From the NCBI RefSeq assembly GCF_003852405.1, contig NZ_QAJM01000036.1, positions 1 through 37,083 on the forward strand: a stretch of DNA of 37,083 bases, given 5' to 3'. Shown here piece by piece: positions 16,743 to 24,460 of this stretch (position 1 is its first letter; each line of letters begins with the position of its first letter). Origin of the DNA: Pseudomonas sp. KBW05. Its GTDB lineage: Bacteria > Pseudomonadota > Gammaproteobacteria > Pseudomonadales > Pseudomonadaceae. The notes below the pieces were generated by a model. It searched no databases. It was not told where the DNA came from and worked only from the letters and a program-made list of their open reading frames with translations. Position numbers and translations under genes: made by a program.

Positions 16743-18065
16743 TCAAGTACGTGAAGCGCCACGGGCGCTGGCGGCGAATTGGTCGGCGGGCAGCACGTGC
16801 TTGCGTTCCAGCACGCGGTACACCACGAAGGTCAAAATCAGCCCGAATACCATCACCGCCGACAGGAAGTACAGGCCCGAGGCGAGGTTGCCGGTGTATT
16901 CCTTTAGCGCACCAATCACGAACGGGCCGATGTAGCCGCCGAGGTTGCCCACCGAGTTGATCAGCGCAATGCCCGCCGCCGCACTGGCGCCGGCGAAGAA
17001 ACGCCCCGGCAAGGTCCAGAACACCGCCGTGCAGGAAAACAACGCGAATGCGGCCAGGCACAGCGCGGCCATTTGCAATACCGGCACACTCAACCAGGCG
17101 CTAAAGAACAGGCCGATGGCGCCCAGTACATAAAGCACTGCCAAGTGGCCGTAGCGGTCGTTCAAACGGTCGGAACTGCGCGGAATAATCAGCAGGCCGA
17201 TGATGCCGAAGATGTAGGGCACGGAGGAGACGAAGCCGGTGGTCAAGTCACTGCCGCCGAACTGCTTGATCAGGGTCGGCAGCCACAGGCCCAGGCCGTA
17301 GATGCTCAGCGTCACCGGTAGGTAGAACAGTGCCAGCAGCAACACGCGTTTGTCTTTCAGCGCGTGCAACGGGTTGCCGTGGCGGGTCTGGCCGTAGGCT
17401 TGCAGGTCCTTGGCGAGTTCGCCGGTGAGCCAGGTTTTTTCTTCCTCGCTCATCCAATTGACCTGCTTGGGGCCGTCCGGCAAATAGCGCAATACGGGCC
17501 AGGTGAGCAGGATCGCCGGAGTGCCAATCACGATGAACAACCACTGCCAGCCGTGCAGGCCGAGGATGCCGTCCATGCCCAACAAGCCACCGGACACCGG
17601 GCCGGTGATCATCATTGCAATCGGCTGGGACAGGATAAACAGCCCGAGGATCTTGCCGCGATGGCGCACCGGGAACCATTGGGTGATGTAGTACAGCACG
17701 CCCGGGAAGAACCCCGCCTCTGCCGCGCCAAGCAGAAAGCGCATCACATAGAAGCTGTGCGGGCCCTGCACAAAGGCCATGCCAATCGTGATGGCGCCCC
17801 AGGTGACCATGATCCGCGCAAACCAGCGCCGCGCGCCGAAGCGGTCGAGCATCAGGTTGCTGGGGATCTCGAACAGGAAGTAGCCAATAAAGAACAGGCC
17901 TGCGCCCAAGCCATAGGCGGCATCACCGATGCCGATGTCGGCGCCCATGTGCAGCTTGGCAAAGCCCACGGCGGAACGGTCCACGTAGGCGATCAGGTAC
18001 AGCAGGATCAGGAAGGGAATCAGTTTCAGCGTGATGCGCCGAATAAGCCGCAGTTCCTGGCTCAT
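16743..18065 (-). CDS. MFS transporter, anion:cation symporter (ACS) family
   Basis: Twelve-helix inner-membrane carrier of 440 aa. ACS-family signatures include AYVDRSAVGFAKLHM near residue 30, FLFEIPSNLMLDRFGARRW and the FLLGAAEAGFFPGVLYYITQWFP segment. It resembles glucarate, galactonate or phthalate-type carriers, so it may bring in aldonates such as L-arabonate or galactonate alongside the AraFGH sugar importer. The start at 18065 has GGAG at 10 bases; a farther upstream ATG lacks a well-spaced site. It is the first gene of the operon running to araH and diverges from the dehydratase gene. Confidence 0.88.
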   Translation of the reverse strand: MSQELRLIRRITLKLIPFLILLYLIAYVDRSAVGFAKLHMGADIGIGDAAYGLGAGLFFIGYFLFEIPSNLMLDRFGARRWFARIMVTWGAITIGMAFVQGPHSFYVMRFLLGAAEAGFFPGVLYYITQWFPVRHRGKILGLFILSQPIAMMITGPVSGGLLGMDGILGLHGWQWLFIVIGTPAILLTWPVLRYLPDGPKQVNWMSEEEKTWLTGELAKDLQAYGQTRHGNPLHALKDKRVLLLALFYLPVTLSIYGLGLWLPTLIKQFGGSDLTTGFVSSVPYIFGIIGLLIIPRSSDRLNDRYGHLAVLYVLGAIGLFFSAWLSVPVLQMAALCLAAFALFSCTAVFWTLPGRFFAGASAAAGIALINSVGNLGGYIGPFVIGALKEYTGNLASGLYFLSAVMVFGLILTFVVYRVLERKHVLPADQFAASARGASRT

Positions 18066-18081
18066 GGGGTCGATCTCCACA

Positions 18082-18092
18082 TTGTTGTTTTT
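18082..18092 (-). promoter_or_regulatory. Crc/Hfq-type CA motif before the MFS gene
   Basis: The minus-strand leader reads AAAAACAACAATGTGGAG, with a perfect AANAANAA site a few bases before the ribosome-binding site. It is the first translation start of the pentose operon. Confidence 0.6.
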
Positions 18093-18159
18093 ATAGAAGC
18101 TCGGGGAATGCCTCTCGCGGAAATCCGCCAGGGTCATACCTCAGTTGAGACCGACTATA

Positions 18160-18170
18160 TAGTATGACTA
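18160..18170. promoter_or_regulatory. FadR-subfamily GntR operator, site 1
   Basis: TAGTATGACTA is a perfect TAGT-N3-ACTA palindrome and fits the TNGTNNNACNA consensus of FadR-subfamily GntR regulators. It lies 95 bases upstream of the MFS start, in the divergent promoter region. Confidence 0.7.
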
Positions 18171-18233
18171 TTTACAAAACAACTCTTCCAAATAGTCGTT
18201 TTTGCGCTTATGTTTAAGCACGTACAGAACATA

Positions 18234-18244
18234 TAGTCATACAA
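18234..18244. promoter_or_regulatory. FadR-subfamily GntR operator, site 2
   Basis: TAGTCATACAA fits TNGTNNNACNA. It shares the 10-mer ATAGTCATAC, in inverted orientation, with site 1; the two centres are 74 bp apart. It lies just upstream of the dehydratase ribosome-binding site, a position suited to repression. The GntR gene at 20044-20766 is the obvious candidate binder. Confidence 0.7.
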
Positions 18245-18258
18245 TAAGAGAATCGATC

Positions 18259-19995
18259 ATGCCTGATAAAAAGCCCGGCCTACGCTCCGCCCAGTGGTTT
18301 GGTACCGCCGACAAGAACGGTTTCATGTACCGCAGCTGGATGAAGAACCAGGGCATTGCCGACCATCAGTTCCATGGCAAGCCGATCATCGGCATCTGCA
18401 ATACCTGGTCGGAACTGACGCCGTGCAACGCGCATTTCCGCCAGATCGCCGAGCACGTCAAACGCGGCGTGATCGAGGCCGGTGGCTTCCCGGTGGAGTT
18501 CCCGGTGTTTTCCAATGGCGAATCCAACCTGCGCCCCACCGCCATGCTCACCCGCAACCTGGCGAGCATGGACGTGGAAGAAGCGATTCGCGGCAACCCG
18601 ATTGACGGCGTGGTGCTGCTGACCGGCTGCGACAAAACCACCCCGGCCCTGCTGATGGGCGCCGCCAGTTGTGACGTGCCAGCGATCGTGGTCACCGGTG
18701 GGCCGATGCTCAACGGCAAGCACAAGGGCCAGGACATTGGTTCGGGCACCGTGGTATGGCAGCTCAGCGAGCAGGTCAAGGCCGGCACCATTACCCTGGA
18801 CGACTTCCTGGCGGCCGAGGGCGGCATGTCGCGCTCGGCGGGCACCTGCAACACCATGGGCACGGCCTCGACCATGGCGTGCATGGCCGAAGCGCTGGGC
18901 ACCTCGTTGCCGCACAACGCGGCGATTCCGGCGGTGGATGCACGGCGTTATGTGCTGGCGCATATGTCCGGCATGCGCGCGGTAGAGATGGTGCGTGAAG
19001 ACTTGAAGCTGTCGAAGATCCTCACCAAAGAGGCGTTTGAAAACGCGATCCGCGTGAATGCGGCTATCGGCGGTTCGACCAACGCGGTGATCCACTTGAA
19101 GGCTATCGCCGGGCGCATCGGCGTGGAGCTCGACCTCGACGACTGGACCCGCATGGGCCGTGGCATGCCGACCATCGTCGACTTGCAGCCGTCGGGGCGC
19201 TTCCTGATGGAAGAGTTTTATTACGCCGGCGGCCTGCCTGCGGTGTTGCGCCGCCTCGGTGAAGCCAACCTGATCCCCCATCCGAATGCGCTGACAGTGA
19301 ACGGCAAGTCCCTCGGTGAGAACACCAAGGACTCACCGATCTACGGCCAGGACGAAGTGATCCGCACCCTCGACAACCCGATCCGCGCCGACGGCGGCAT
19401 TTGCGTACTGCGCGGCAACCTGGCGCCGTTGGGTGCGGTGCTCAAGCCGTCTGCCGCCAGCCCGGAGCTGATGCAACATCGCGGCCGTGCGGTGGTGTTC
19501 GAGAACTTCGACATGTACAAGGCGCGCATCAACGACCCGGAGCTGGACGTGGACGCCAACTCGATCCTGGTCATGAAAAACTGCGGGCCCAAGGGTTACC
19601 CGGGCATGGCCGAGGTGGGCAACATGGGCCTGCCGGCCAAGCTGCTGGCCCAGGGTGTGACGGACATGGTGCGCATTTCCGACGCGCGCATGAGCGGCAC
19701 GGCGTACGGCACCGTGGTCTTGCATGTGGCGCCGGAAGCCGCAGCCGGCGGGCCGTTGGCCACGGTAAAGGAAGGTGACTGGATCGAACTGGACTGCGCC
19801 AACGGCCGCCTGCACCTGGACATCCCCGACGCCGAGCTGGCGGCACGCATGGCGGATCTTGCGCCACCGCAGAAAATGATCGTCGGCGGTTATCGCCAGC
19901 TGTATATCGACCACGTATTGCAGGCGGACCAGGGTTGCGACTTTGACTTCCTGGTGGGTTGCCGTGGGGCGGAAGTCCCCCGGCATTCCCACTAA
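18259..19995 (+). CDS. IlvD/EDD-family aldonate dehydratase, probable L-arabonate dehydratase
   Basis: Dehydrates a pentonate (probably L-arabonate) to 2-keto-3-deoxypentonate; cytosolic. The 578 aa length matches the [2Fe-2S] sugar-acid dehydratase subgroup, e.g. the 579 aa Rhizobium leguminosarum L-arabinonate dehydratase. Cluster ligands appear as C56 (ELTPCN), C124 (LTGCDKTTPA) and C197 (GTCNTMG). The Mg-binding lysine of that subgroup corresponds to K126. The C-terminal DARMSGTAYGTVVLHVAPE segment holds the catalytic serine. The start at 18259 was chosen because MPDKKPGLRSAQWFG is the family N-terminus; the upstream frame runs through the promoter. D-xylonate or galactonate are alternative substrates. 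The GntR gene follows and is probably cotranscribed. Confidence 0.93.
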   Translation: MPDKKPGLRSAQWFGTADKNGFMYRSWMKNQGIADHQFHGKPIIGICNTWSELTPCNAHFRQIAEHVKRGVIEAGGFPVEFPVFSNGESNLRPTAMLTRNLASMDVEEAIRGNPIDGVVLLTGCDKTTPALLMGAASCDVPAIVVTGGPMLNGKHKGQDIGSGTVVWQLSEQVKAGTITLDDFLAAEGGMSRSAGTCNTMGTASTMACMAEALGTSLPHNAAIPAVDARRYVLAHMSGMRAVEMVREDLKLSKILTKEAFENAIRVNAAIGGSTNAVIHLKAIAGRIGVELDLDDWTRMGRGMPTIVDLQPSGRFLMEEFYYAGGLPAVLRRLGEANLIPHPNALTVNGKSLGENTKDSPIYGQDEVIRTLDNPIRADGGICVLRGNLAPLGAVLKPSAASPELMQHRGRAVVFENFDMYKARINDPELDVDANSILVMKNCGPKGYPGMAEVGNMGLPAKLLAQGVTDMVRISDARMSGTAYGTVVLHVAPEAAAGGPLATVKEGDWIELDCANGRLHLDIPDAELAARMADLAPPQKMIVGGYRQLYIDHVLQADQGCDFDFLVGCRGAEVPRHSH

Positions 19996-20043
19996 TTGGG
20001 ATGCTATGATGCCGCGTCTTTAAGTCAGAGCCTCCCCGTCGTT

Positions 20044-20766
20044 ATGGATCACCAGCCGCCCAAGCCGCGCAAGAGCATGCATGCCCAGATCGTTCAGGAC
20101 TTGGGCATGCACATCGTTTCCGGGCGCTTCAAGCCCGAAGAAAAGCTGCCCCTGGAGGCCACGCTCTGCGAGGAGTACAAGGTCAGCCGCTCGGTGTTGC
20201 GTGAAGCCACGCGGGTGCTCAGCGCCAAGGGCCTGGTGTATTCCAAGCCACGGGTGGGTGCGGTGGTGCGGCCACGCTTGAAATGGCATTTGCTCGACCC
20301 GGACGTGCTGTCCTGGTTGATGCAGTCCACGCCCCACAGCGAATTCTTCAACACCCTGGCCGGTGTGCGGCGCATCCTCGAACCGGAGATCGCCGCCATG
20401 GCCGCGACCACCGCCACCGATGAAGACATCGCCACCATCGAAAAAGCCTACCTGGGCATGGAAACGGCGAAGACCCACGAAGAGCTGCTACAGGCCGACC
20501 TGGACTTCCACCGTGCGATTGCCGACGCCACGCGCAACGACCTGCTGGCCTACATGTGCAACATGCTGTCGCTGCCGCTGCGCGAGTCGATCAACATCAC
20601 CAACCGCCGCCCGGATATCCAGGGCCTGAGCCTGCCTCGGCACAAGGCGATCCTCACCGCGATCCAGAACCGCGATGCGCTGGGTGCGCGGCATGCGTCG
20701 CTGGTGCAGTTGGATGACACGCGGGTGGCGTTGGATACGGTGATGAATGTGTTGACGCCGCTTTGA
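20044..20766 (+). CDS. GntR-family regulator (FadR subfamily, FCD domain)
   Basis: 240 aa regulator. The N-terminal winged HTH has the GntR hallmark GRFKPEEKLPLEATLCEEYKVSRSVLREA-like region (residues about 24-60). The C-terminal FCD effector domain contains the metal/ligand-binding acidic and His residues (ADLDFHRAIADATRN; the RHKAIL segment). I took ATG 20044 (MDHQPPKP) as start; the ribosome-binding site is weak, and a TTG 48 bases upstream is possible. It is 48 bp after the dehydratase. It probably binds the two TNGTNNNACNA sites and responds to a pathway acid; this is inference from family and position. Confidence 0.92.
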   Translation: MDHQPPKPRKSMHAQIVQDLGMHIVSGRFKPEEKLPLEATLCEEYKVSRSVLREATRVLSAKGLVYSKPRVGAVVRPRLKWHLLDPDVLSWLMQSTPHSEFFNTLAGVRRILEPEIAAMAATTATDEDIATIEKAYLGMETAKTHEELLQADLDFHRAIADATRNDLLAYMCNMLSLPLRESINITNRRPDIQGLSLPRHKAILTAIQNRDALGARHASLVQLDDTRVALDTVMNVLTPL

Positions 20767-20811
20767 CAGCCGAGAGAGCAACCGGGCTTTATCAGGGATA
20801 AGACATTCAAA

Positions 20812-20916
20812 TGTGGGAGCGGGCTTGTGTGGGAGCGGGCTTGCTCGCGAAGACGGTGGGTCAGTTGGAACATTTTTGACTGACACACAGCTTTCGCGAG
20901 CAAGCCCGCTCCCACA
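20812..20916. repeat. REPIN with duplicated head (second copy)
   Basis: 24-bp inverted arms at 20828-20851 and 20893-20916, preceded by a truncated head copy at 20812-20826. The 16-bp offset and junction are identical to those of the REPIN at 9560-9664. It lies between the convergent GntR and TonB-receptor genes. Confidence 0.92.
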
Positions 20917-20941
20917 TTTTGATTTGTAGTGCTCCAGATTA

Positions 20942-23077
20942 TTACAGGGTGTAGGCGATGCCGACCTGGACGGTACGCGGCGCACCTGGGTAGGCGTAGA
21001 TGTTGCCGAACGCCCCTTCTTCAAACTCACGGTTGAACAGGTTCTTCACGTCGAGATTGAGCCGCACCTTGTCGTTGACCTTGTAGTAGCTGAGCAGATC
21101 GACAACGGTGTAGGCATCCATCGCGAACGCGGTATTGGCCGTTTGACCTGCACGCTCATCCACGTATTTGGCACCTGCGCCCAAGCCAAGGCCCTTCAGC
21201 GTGCCGTCCTGGAACTCGTACACATTGAGCAGGCTGAAGCTGTTGCGCGGAATGTTCATCAGGCGAGTGCCGGAGCGGATCGTGTTGTCCTTGGTCACTT
21301 CGGCGTCCACGTAGGCATAGCCACCGATAAGGCGCCATTCAGGCGTGAGGTTGCCCGCCACATTGAGGTCGAACCCACGGCTGCGTACCTGGCCTGCCGC
21401 AACGCTGAAGGTCGAGTCTACCGGGTCGGTGGTGAGGACGTTTTTCTTCTCGATCTGGTAGATCGCCGCATCGACGCTCAACTGGCGATCCAGTGCTTCC
21501 CACTTCACGCCCATCTCATAGGACTTGCCCTTCTCCGGCTCGAACCCGCCCCCGACGCGCGCCGCGCCGGTGTTCGGTTTGAACGAGCGCGCAGCATCGG
21601 CATACACCGCCACGGTGTCGGTGAGGTCGTAGGTCACACCCACACGCGGAGTGACCGCGTTGTCTGCGGCGCTCCACGGCTTGACGCCGCTCACGTAGCT
21701 TTCGTAGTCATGCTCAAAGCGCTCGAAACGCGCGCCGGCCAGCACTTTCAGGCGCTCGGTGAGGGCCACCTGATCTTGCACGAACGCGGCATAGGTCTTG
21801 AGGTTTTCCTTGTCGTGGGTCGGCGTGCGGGTGAGCGGCGGGCGCGCTTGGCCGTAGACCGGATCGAAGATGTCGATGGGATAGGTCCCGGCCGCAGCGC
21901 TGGAACGCTGGATGATCGACTTGTAGTCGTAGTCTTCGAACTCGACACCGGTCAATAAGGTGTGATCGAAACCACCAGCAGAGAAATGCCCGGTGAGGTT
22001 GAGCTGGGTGTCTTTATCGGTCCATTCCAGCTTGCGGTAGTTGAAGTTGCGTTGCAGGGTACGACCGTCGGCGCTCAGGCTGGTGGGGCCGTTGGCTTCA
22101 ATGCCGTTGCCTTGCAAGGTTCCATCCAACCACTGGAAGCCACCACCCAGCGTCCAGTTTTCATTCAGCAAATGCTCAAAACGCAGTTGGGCCATGCTGT
22201 TGTCGTTGTGCAGCATGCCCACATCCTTGTCGCCCCAGAACGTATCGCGCGACGCGGTGCCTTTCTGATTGGCAAAGCGCGTCAGGCCACGGTCCAACGG
22301 GTGGTTGTTGCGCATGAAGTCGCCTTCGAAGATCACCTTGGTGGCATCGGTAGCTTGCCAGGTGATCACCGGCGTGATGCCGTAGCGTTCGGTTTCGACG
22401 TGGTCGCGGAAGGTCTCACCGCCCTCGCCCACCACGTTCAGGCGGTAAGCCAGGCGGCCTTCTTCATCCAGCGGGCCGGAGGCGTCCAGGGTGCCGCGCT
22501 GCATGCCTTGGTCGTTCAGTTGGCTGCCCAGGGTCACGGTGCGCTCAGGCAGCGGTTGCTTGGACACCACGTTGAAGGTGCCGCCTGGATCGCCACGGCC
22601 GTAGAGCATGGTGGCCGGGCCGCGCAGCACTTCGAGGCGCTCGATGGTGTTGGCGTCCGGCATGTTCGGGTAGCCACGATTGATCGGGAAACCGTTGCGG
22701 TAGAACTCGCCGGTGGTGAAGCCACGCACAGTGAAGGTGGTGAGGCCCTGGCCGCCGAAGTTGTTGGCACGGCCGACGCCGCCGGCATAGTCCAGCGCGT
22801 CTTGCAGGCGGGTGGCGCCGATGTCTTCGACGGCGTCCTTGGTCACCACACTGATGGACTGCGGGGTTTCATGAATCGAGGTGTCGGTGCGCGTCGCACT
22901 GGCGGAACGTGTGGCCAGGTAGCCCTTGACCGGGCCCTGGGCGGTCTCGTAGTCCGCGGTGCCGGTGATGGAGGTGGCTTGCAACTCCACGCTGGCCTTG
23001 TCGGCAGGGGCGATTTCGGCCCAGGTCAAAGGGGAAAACGCCTGAAGCACACAGATGGAAACCAGGGTACGACGCAT
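20942..23077 (-). CDS. TonB-dependent siderophore receptor
   Basis: Outer-membrane ferric-siderophore receptor, about 711 aa from ATG 23077, with signal peptide MRRTLVSICVLQAFSPLTWA. A TonB-box-like stretch (VELQATSITG) follows at once, so there is no FecA-type signalling domain. The plug domain contains ETPQSISVVT, LDYAGGVGRANN, TFTVRGF and IERLEVLRGPATMLYGRGDPGG. The 22-strand barrel ends with VQVGIAYTL. The sequence is FhuE/ferrichrome-receptor like; the exact siderophore cannot be named. An upstream in-frame ATG at 23116 is possible; the one at 23179 overlaps the Fur-like box and is rejected. No sigma/anti-sigma pair adjoins it. Confidence 0.92.
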   Translation of the reverse strand: MRRTLVSICVLQAFSPLTWAEIAPADKASVELQATSITGTADYETAQGPVKGYLATRSASATRTDTSIHETPQSISVVTKDAVEDIGATRLQDALDYAGGVGRANNFGGQGLTTFTVRGFTTGEFYRNGFPINRGYPNMPDANTIERLEVLRGPATMLYGRGDPGGTFNVVSKQPLPERTVTLGSQLNDQGMQRGTLDASGPLDEEGRLAYRLNVVGEGGETFRDHVETERYGITPVITWQATDATKVIFEGDFMRNNHPLDRGLTRFANQKGTASRDTFWGDKDVGMLHNDNSMAQLRFEHLLNENWTLGGGFQWLDGTLQGNGIEANGPTSLSADGRTLQRNFNYRKLEWTDKDTQLNLTGHFSAGGFDHTLLTGVEFEDYDYKSIIQRSSAAAGTYPIDIFDPVYGQARPPLTRTPTHDKENLKTYAAFVQDQVALTERLKVLAGARFERFEHDYESYVSGVKPWSAADNAVTPRVGVTYDLTDTVAVYADAARSFKPNTGAARVGGGFEPEKGKSYEMGVKWEALDRQLSVDAAIYQIEKKNVLTTDPVDSTFSVAAGQVRSRGFDLNVAGNLTPEWRLIGGYAYVDAEVTKDNTIRSGTRLMNIPRNSFSLLNVYEFQDGTLKGLGLGAGAKYVDERAGQTANTAFAMDAYTVVDLLSYYKVNDKVRLNLDVKNLFNREFEEGAFGNIYAYPGAPRTVQVGIAYTL

Positions 23078-23164
23078 GAATGATGAACCTAGTGAATGGG
23101 CCAAATGGGGCGGCATAGCTGCCAGATTTTCGCGGCGCGATGGTATATCACGCGATCCATTATT

Positions 23165-23183
23165 GATATGCGTTCTCATTCAC
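23165..23183 (-). promoter_or_regulatory. Fur-like box of the siderophore receptor gene
   Basis: On the minus strand GTGAATGAGAACGCATATC matches the 19-bp Fur consensus (GATAATGATAATCATTATC) at 12 positions by my count, including the AATGA-AA core. It lies 88 bases upstream of the chosen start, consistent with iron-repressed transcription. Confidence 0.6.
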
Positions 23184-23228
23184 TATTTTTTGGGTAACTG
23201 CTTTGTATCGCCTTGATAAAACCGGCGC

Positions 23229-23256
23229 AAAAAAAAGCCACTCGAGTGAGTGGCTC
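23229..23256 (-). terminator. Rho-independent terminator of xenA
   Basis: AGCCACTC and GAGTGGCT (23236-23255) pair around a 4-nt loop. On the minus strand the stem is followed by eight T residues. It lies 21 bases beyond the xenA stop. Confidence 0.88.
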
Positions 23257-23276
23257 CTGAAACGCTGGTGCAAGCC

Positions 23277-24368
23277 TTAGCGATAACGCTCCAACCAGTG
23301 CGCGTAAGGCGCTGGCAAGGTCCACGACGACTTCTCGACACCCAACTCCTTGGCCGCAAAGTACGCCCAATGCGGATCAGCCAAATGGGCGCGGCCTACC
23401 GATACCAGGTCCAGATGCCCAGCCTGCAAGGCGCCTTCTGCCAGTTGCGGCGTGCCAAAGCCCCACGCCGAAGTCACCGGGATACCCGCTTCACGGCGCA
23501 CACGCTCGGCAATCGGCCCCATGAATGCCGGGCCCCACGGGATATTGGTGTCGGGAATGGTGAAGCCGACGCTGACGCTCAACAGGTCCAGGCCACCGGC
23601 CTTGAAGCGGCGGGCCAGTTCGATGGATTCGGCGAGGGTCTGTTCGTCGCGGCCGTCGTATTCCAATACGCCGAAACGTGCGGTCAGCGGCAGGTTTTCG
23701 GGCCAGACTTCACGCACGGCGGCCAGGGTTTCCAGGAGGAACCGGCTGCGGTTGTCAAAGCTGCCACCGTAGGCGTCGGTGCGCTGGTTGGAGTGTTCGG
23801 AGAAGAAACTCTGGCCCAGGTAACCGTGGGCGAAGTGCAGCTCGATCCATTCAAAACCGGCGTCACGGGCACGGCGCGCGCCATCGACGAAGTCCTGGCG
23901 CACCCGGGCGATGTCGTCCAGGGTCATGGCGCGCGGCACCTGCGGCAGGTTCGCACCAAAGGCAATCGCCGACGGCGCGATGGTTTCCCACGAGCGCGGG
24001 TCGGACGCAGCCATATGGTCATCGCCTTCCCACGGGCGGTTGGCGCTGGCTTTACGCCCGGCGTGGCCGATCTGGATGCCCGGCACCGAACCCGCCGCCT
24101 TGATGGCCTTGACCATCGGCACGAACGCCTCGGCGTGGGCATCGCTCCAGATACCGGTGCAGCCCGGGGTGATGCGGCCTTCCGGCGCAACGGCGGTGGC
24201 CTCGACCACTACCAGCCCTGCCCCACCACGGGCCATGCTCGCGAGGTGCACGTGGTGCCAGTCGTTGACGATGCCGTCATCGGCCATGTACTGGCACATC
24301 GGCGGGATGGCAATGCGATTACGCAGGGTGACATCTTTAAGTGTGTACGGTTCGAACAAAGCGGCCAT
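23277..24368 (-). CDS. xenA: NADH:flavin oxidoreductase, XenA-type old yellow enzyme
   Basis: FMN-dependent ene-reductase (xenobiotic reductase A) reducing activated C=C bonds and nitro compounds with NAD(P)H; cytosolic, 363 aa, the same length as P. putida XenA, which it follows almost residue for residue from memory. Key residues are C25 in PPMCQYM, the ELHFAHGYL pair (H178, H181), W302 in SAWGFG and the C-terminal APYAHWLERYR, which carries a Trp entering the partner active site. CCGGAG precedes ATG 24368. It diverges from an ArsR-type regulator across a perfect palindrome and ends at a clear terminator. Confidence 0.96.
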   Translation of the reverse strand: MAALFEPYTLKDVTLRNRIAIPPMCQYMADDGIVNDWHHVHLASMARGGAGLVVVEATAVAPEGRITPGCTGIWSDAHAEAFVPMVKAIKAAGSVPGIQIGHAGRKASANRPWEGDDHMAASDPRSWETIAPSAIAFGANLPQVPRAMTLDDIARVRQDFVDGARRARDAGFEWIELHFAHGYLGQSFFSEHSNQRTDAYGGSFDNRSRFLLETLAAVREVWPENLPLTARFGVLEYDGRDEQTLAESIELARRFKAGGLDLLSVSVGFTIPDTNIPWGPAFMGPIAERVRREAGIPVTSAWGFGTPQLAEGALQAGHLDLVSVGRAHLADPHWAYFAAKELGVEKSSWTLPAPYAHWLERYR

Positions 24369-24400
24369 GGGACAACTCCGGCAAAGTGATGGTTGATTCG

Positions 24401-24424
24401 ATAGTTCGATGGTAATCGAACTAT
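24401..24424. promoter_or_regulatory. Perfect palindrome operator between xenA and arsR-like gene
   Basis: ATAGTTCGAT (24401-24410) and ATCGAACTAT (24415-24424) are exact inverted repeats with a 4-bp spacer. The site lies 33 bases from the xenA start and 37 from the regulator start, so one dimer could control both promoters. ArsR-family operators are imperfect or perfect 12-2-12-like dyads, which fits. Confidence 0.75.
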
Positions 24425-24460
24425 AGTATTCAGCGATACCCCCCTGTTATCATTCGTTTC

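Noticed and set aside
18191-18203. Third GntR half-site (AATAGTCGTTTTT) in the pentose promoter region
   Set aside because: It has TAGT but not the ACNA half, so it does not satisfy TNGTNNNACNA.
7379-20916. REP clusters as a CRISPR array
   Set aside because: The repeats are inverted pairs scattered kilobases apart, with no regular spacers or cas genes.
23078-23179. Upstream ATG of the TonB receptor at 23179
   Set aside because: This start overlaps the Fur-like box, and the N-terminus would precede a second, better signal peptide start.
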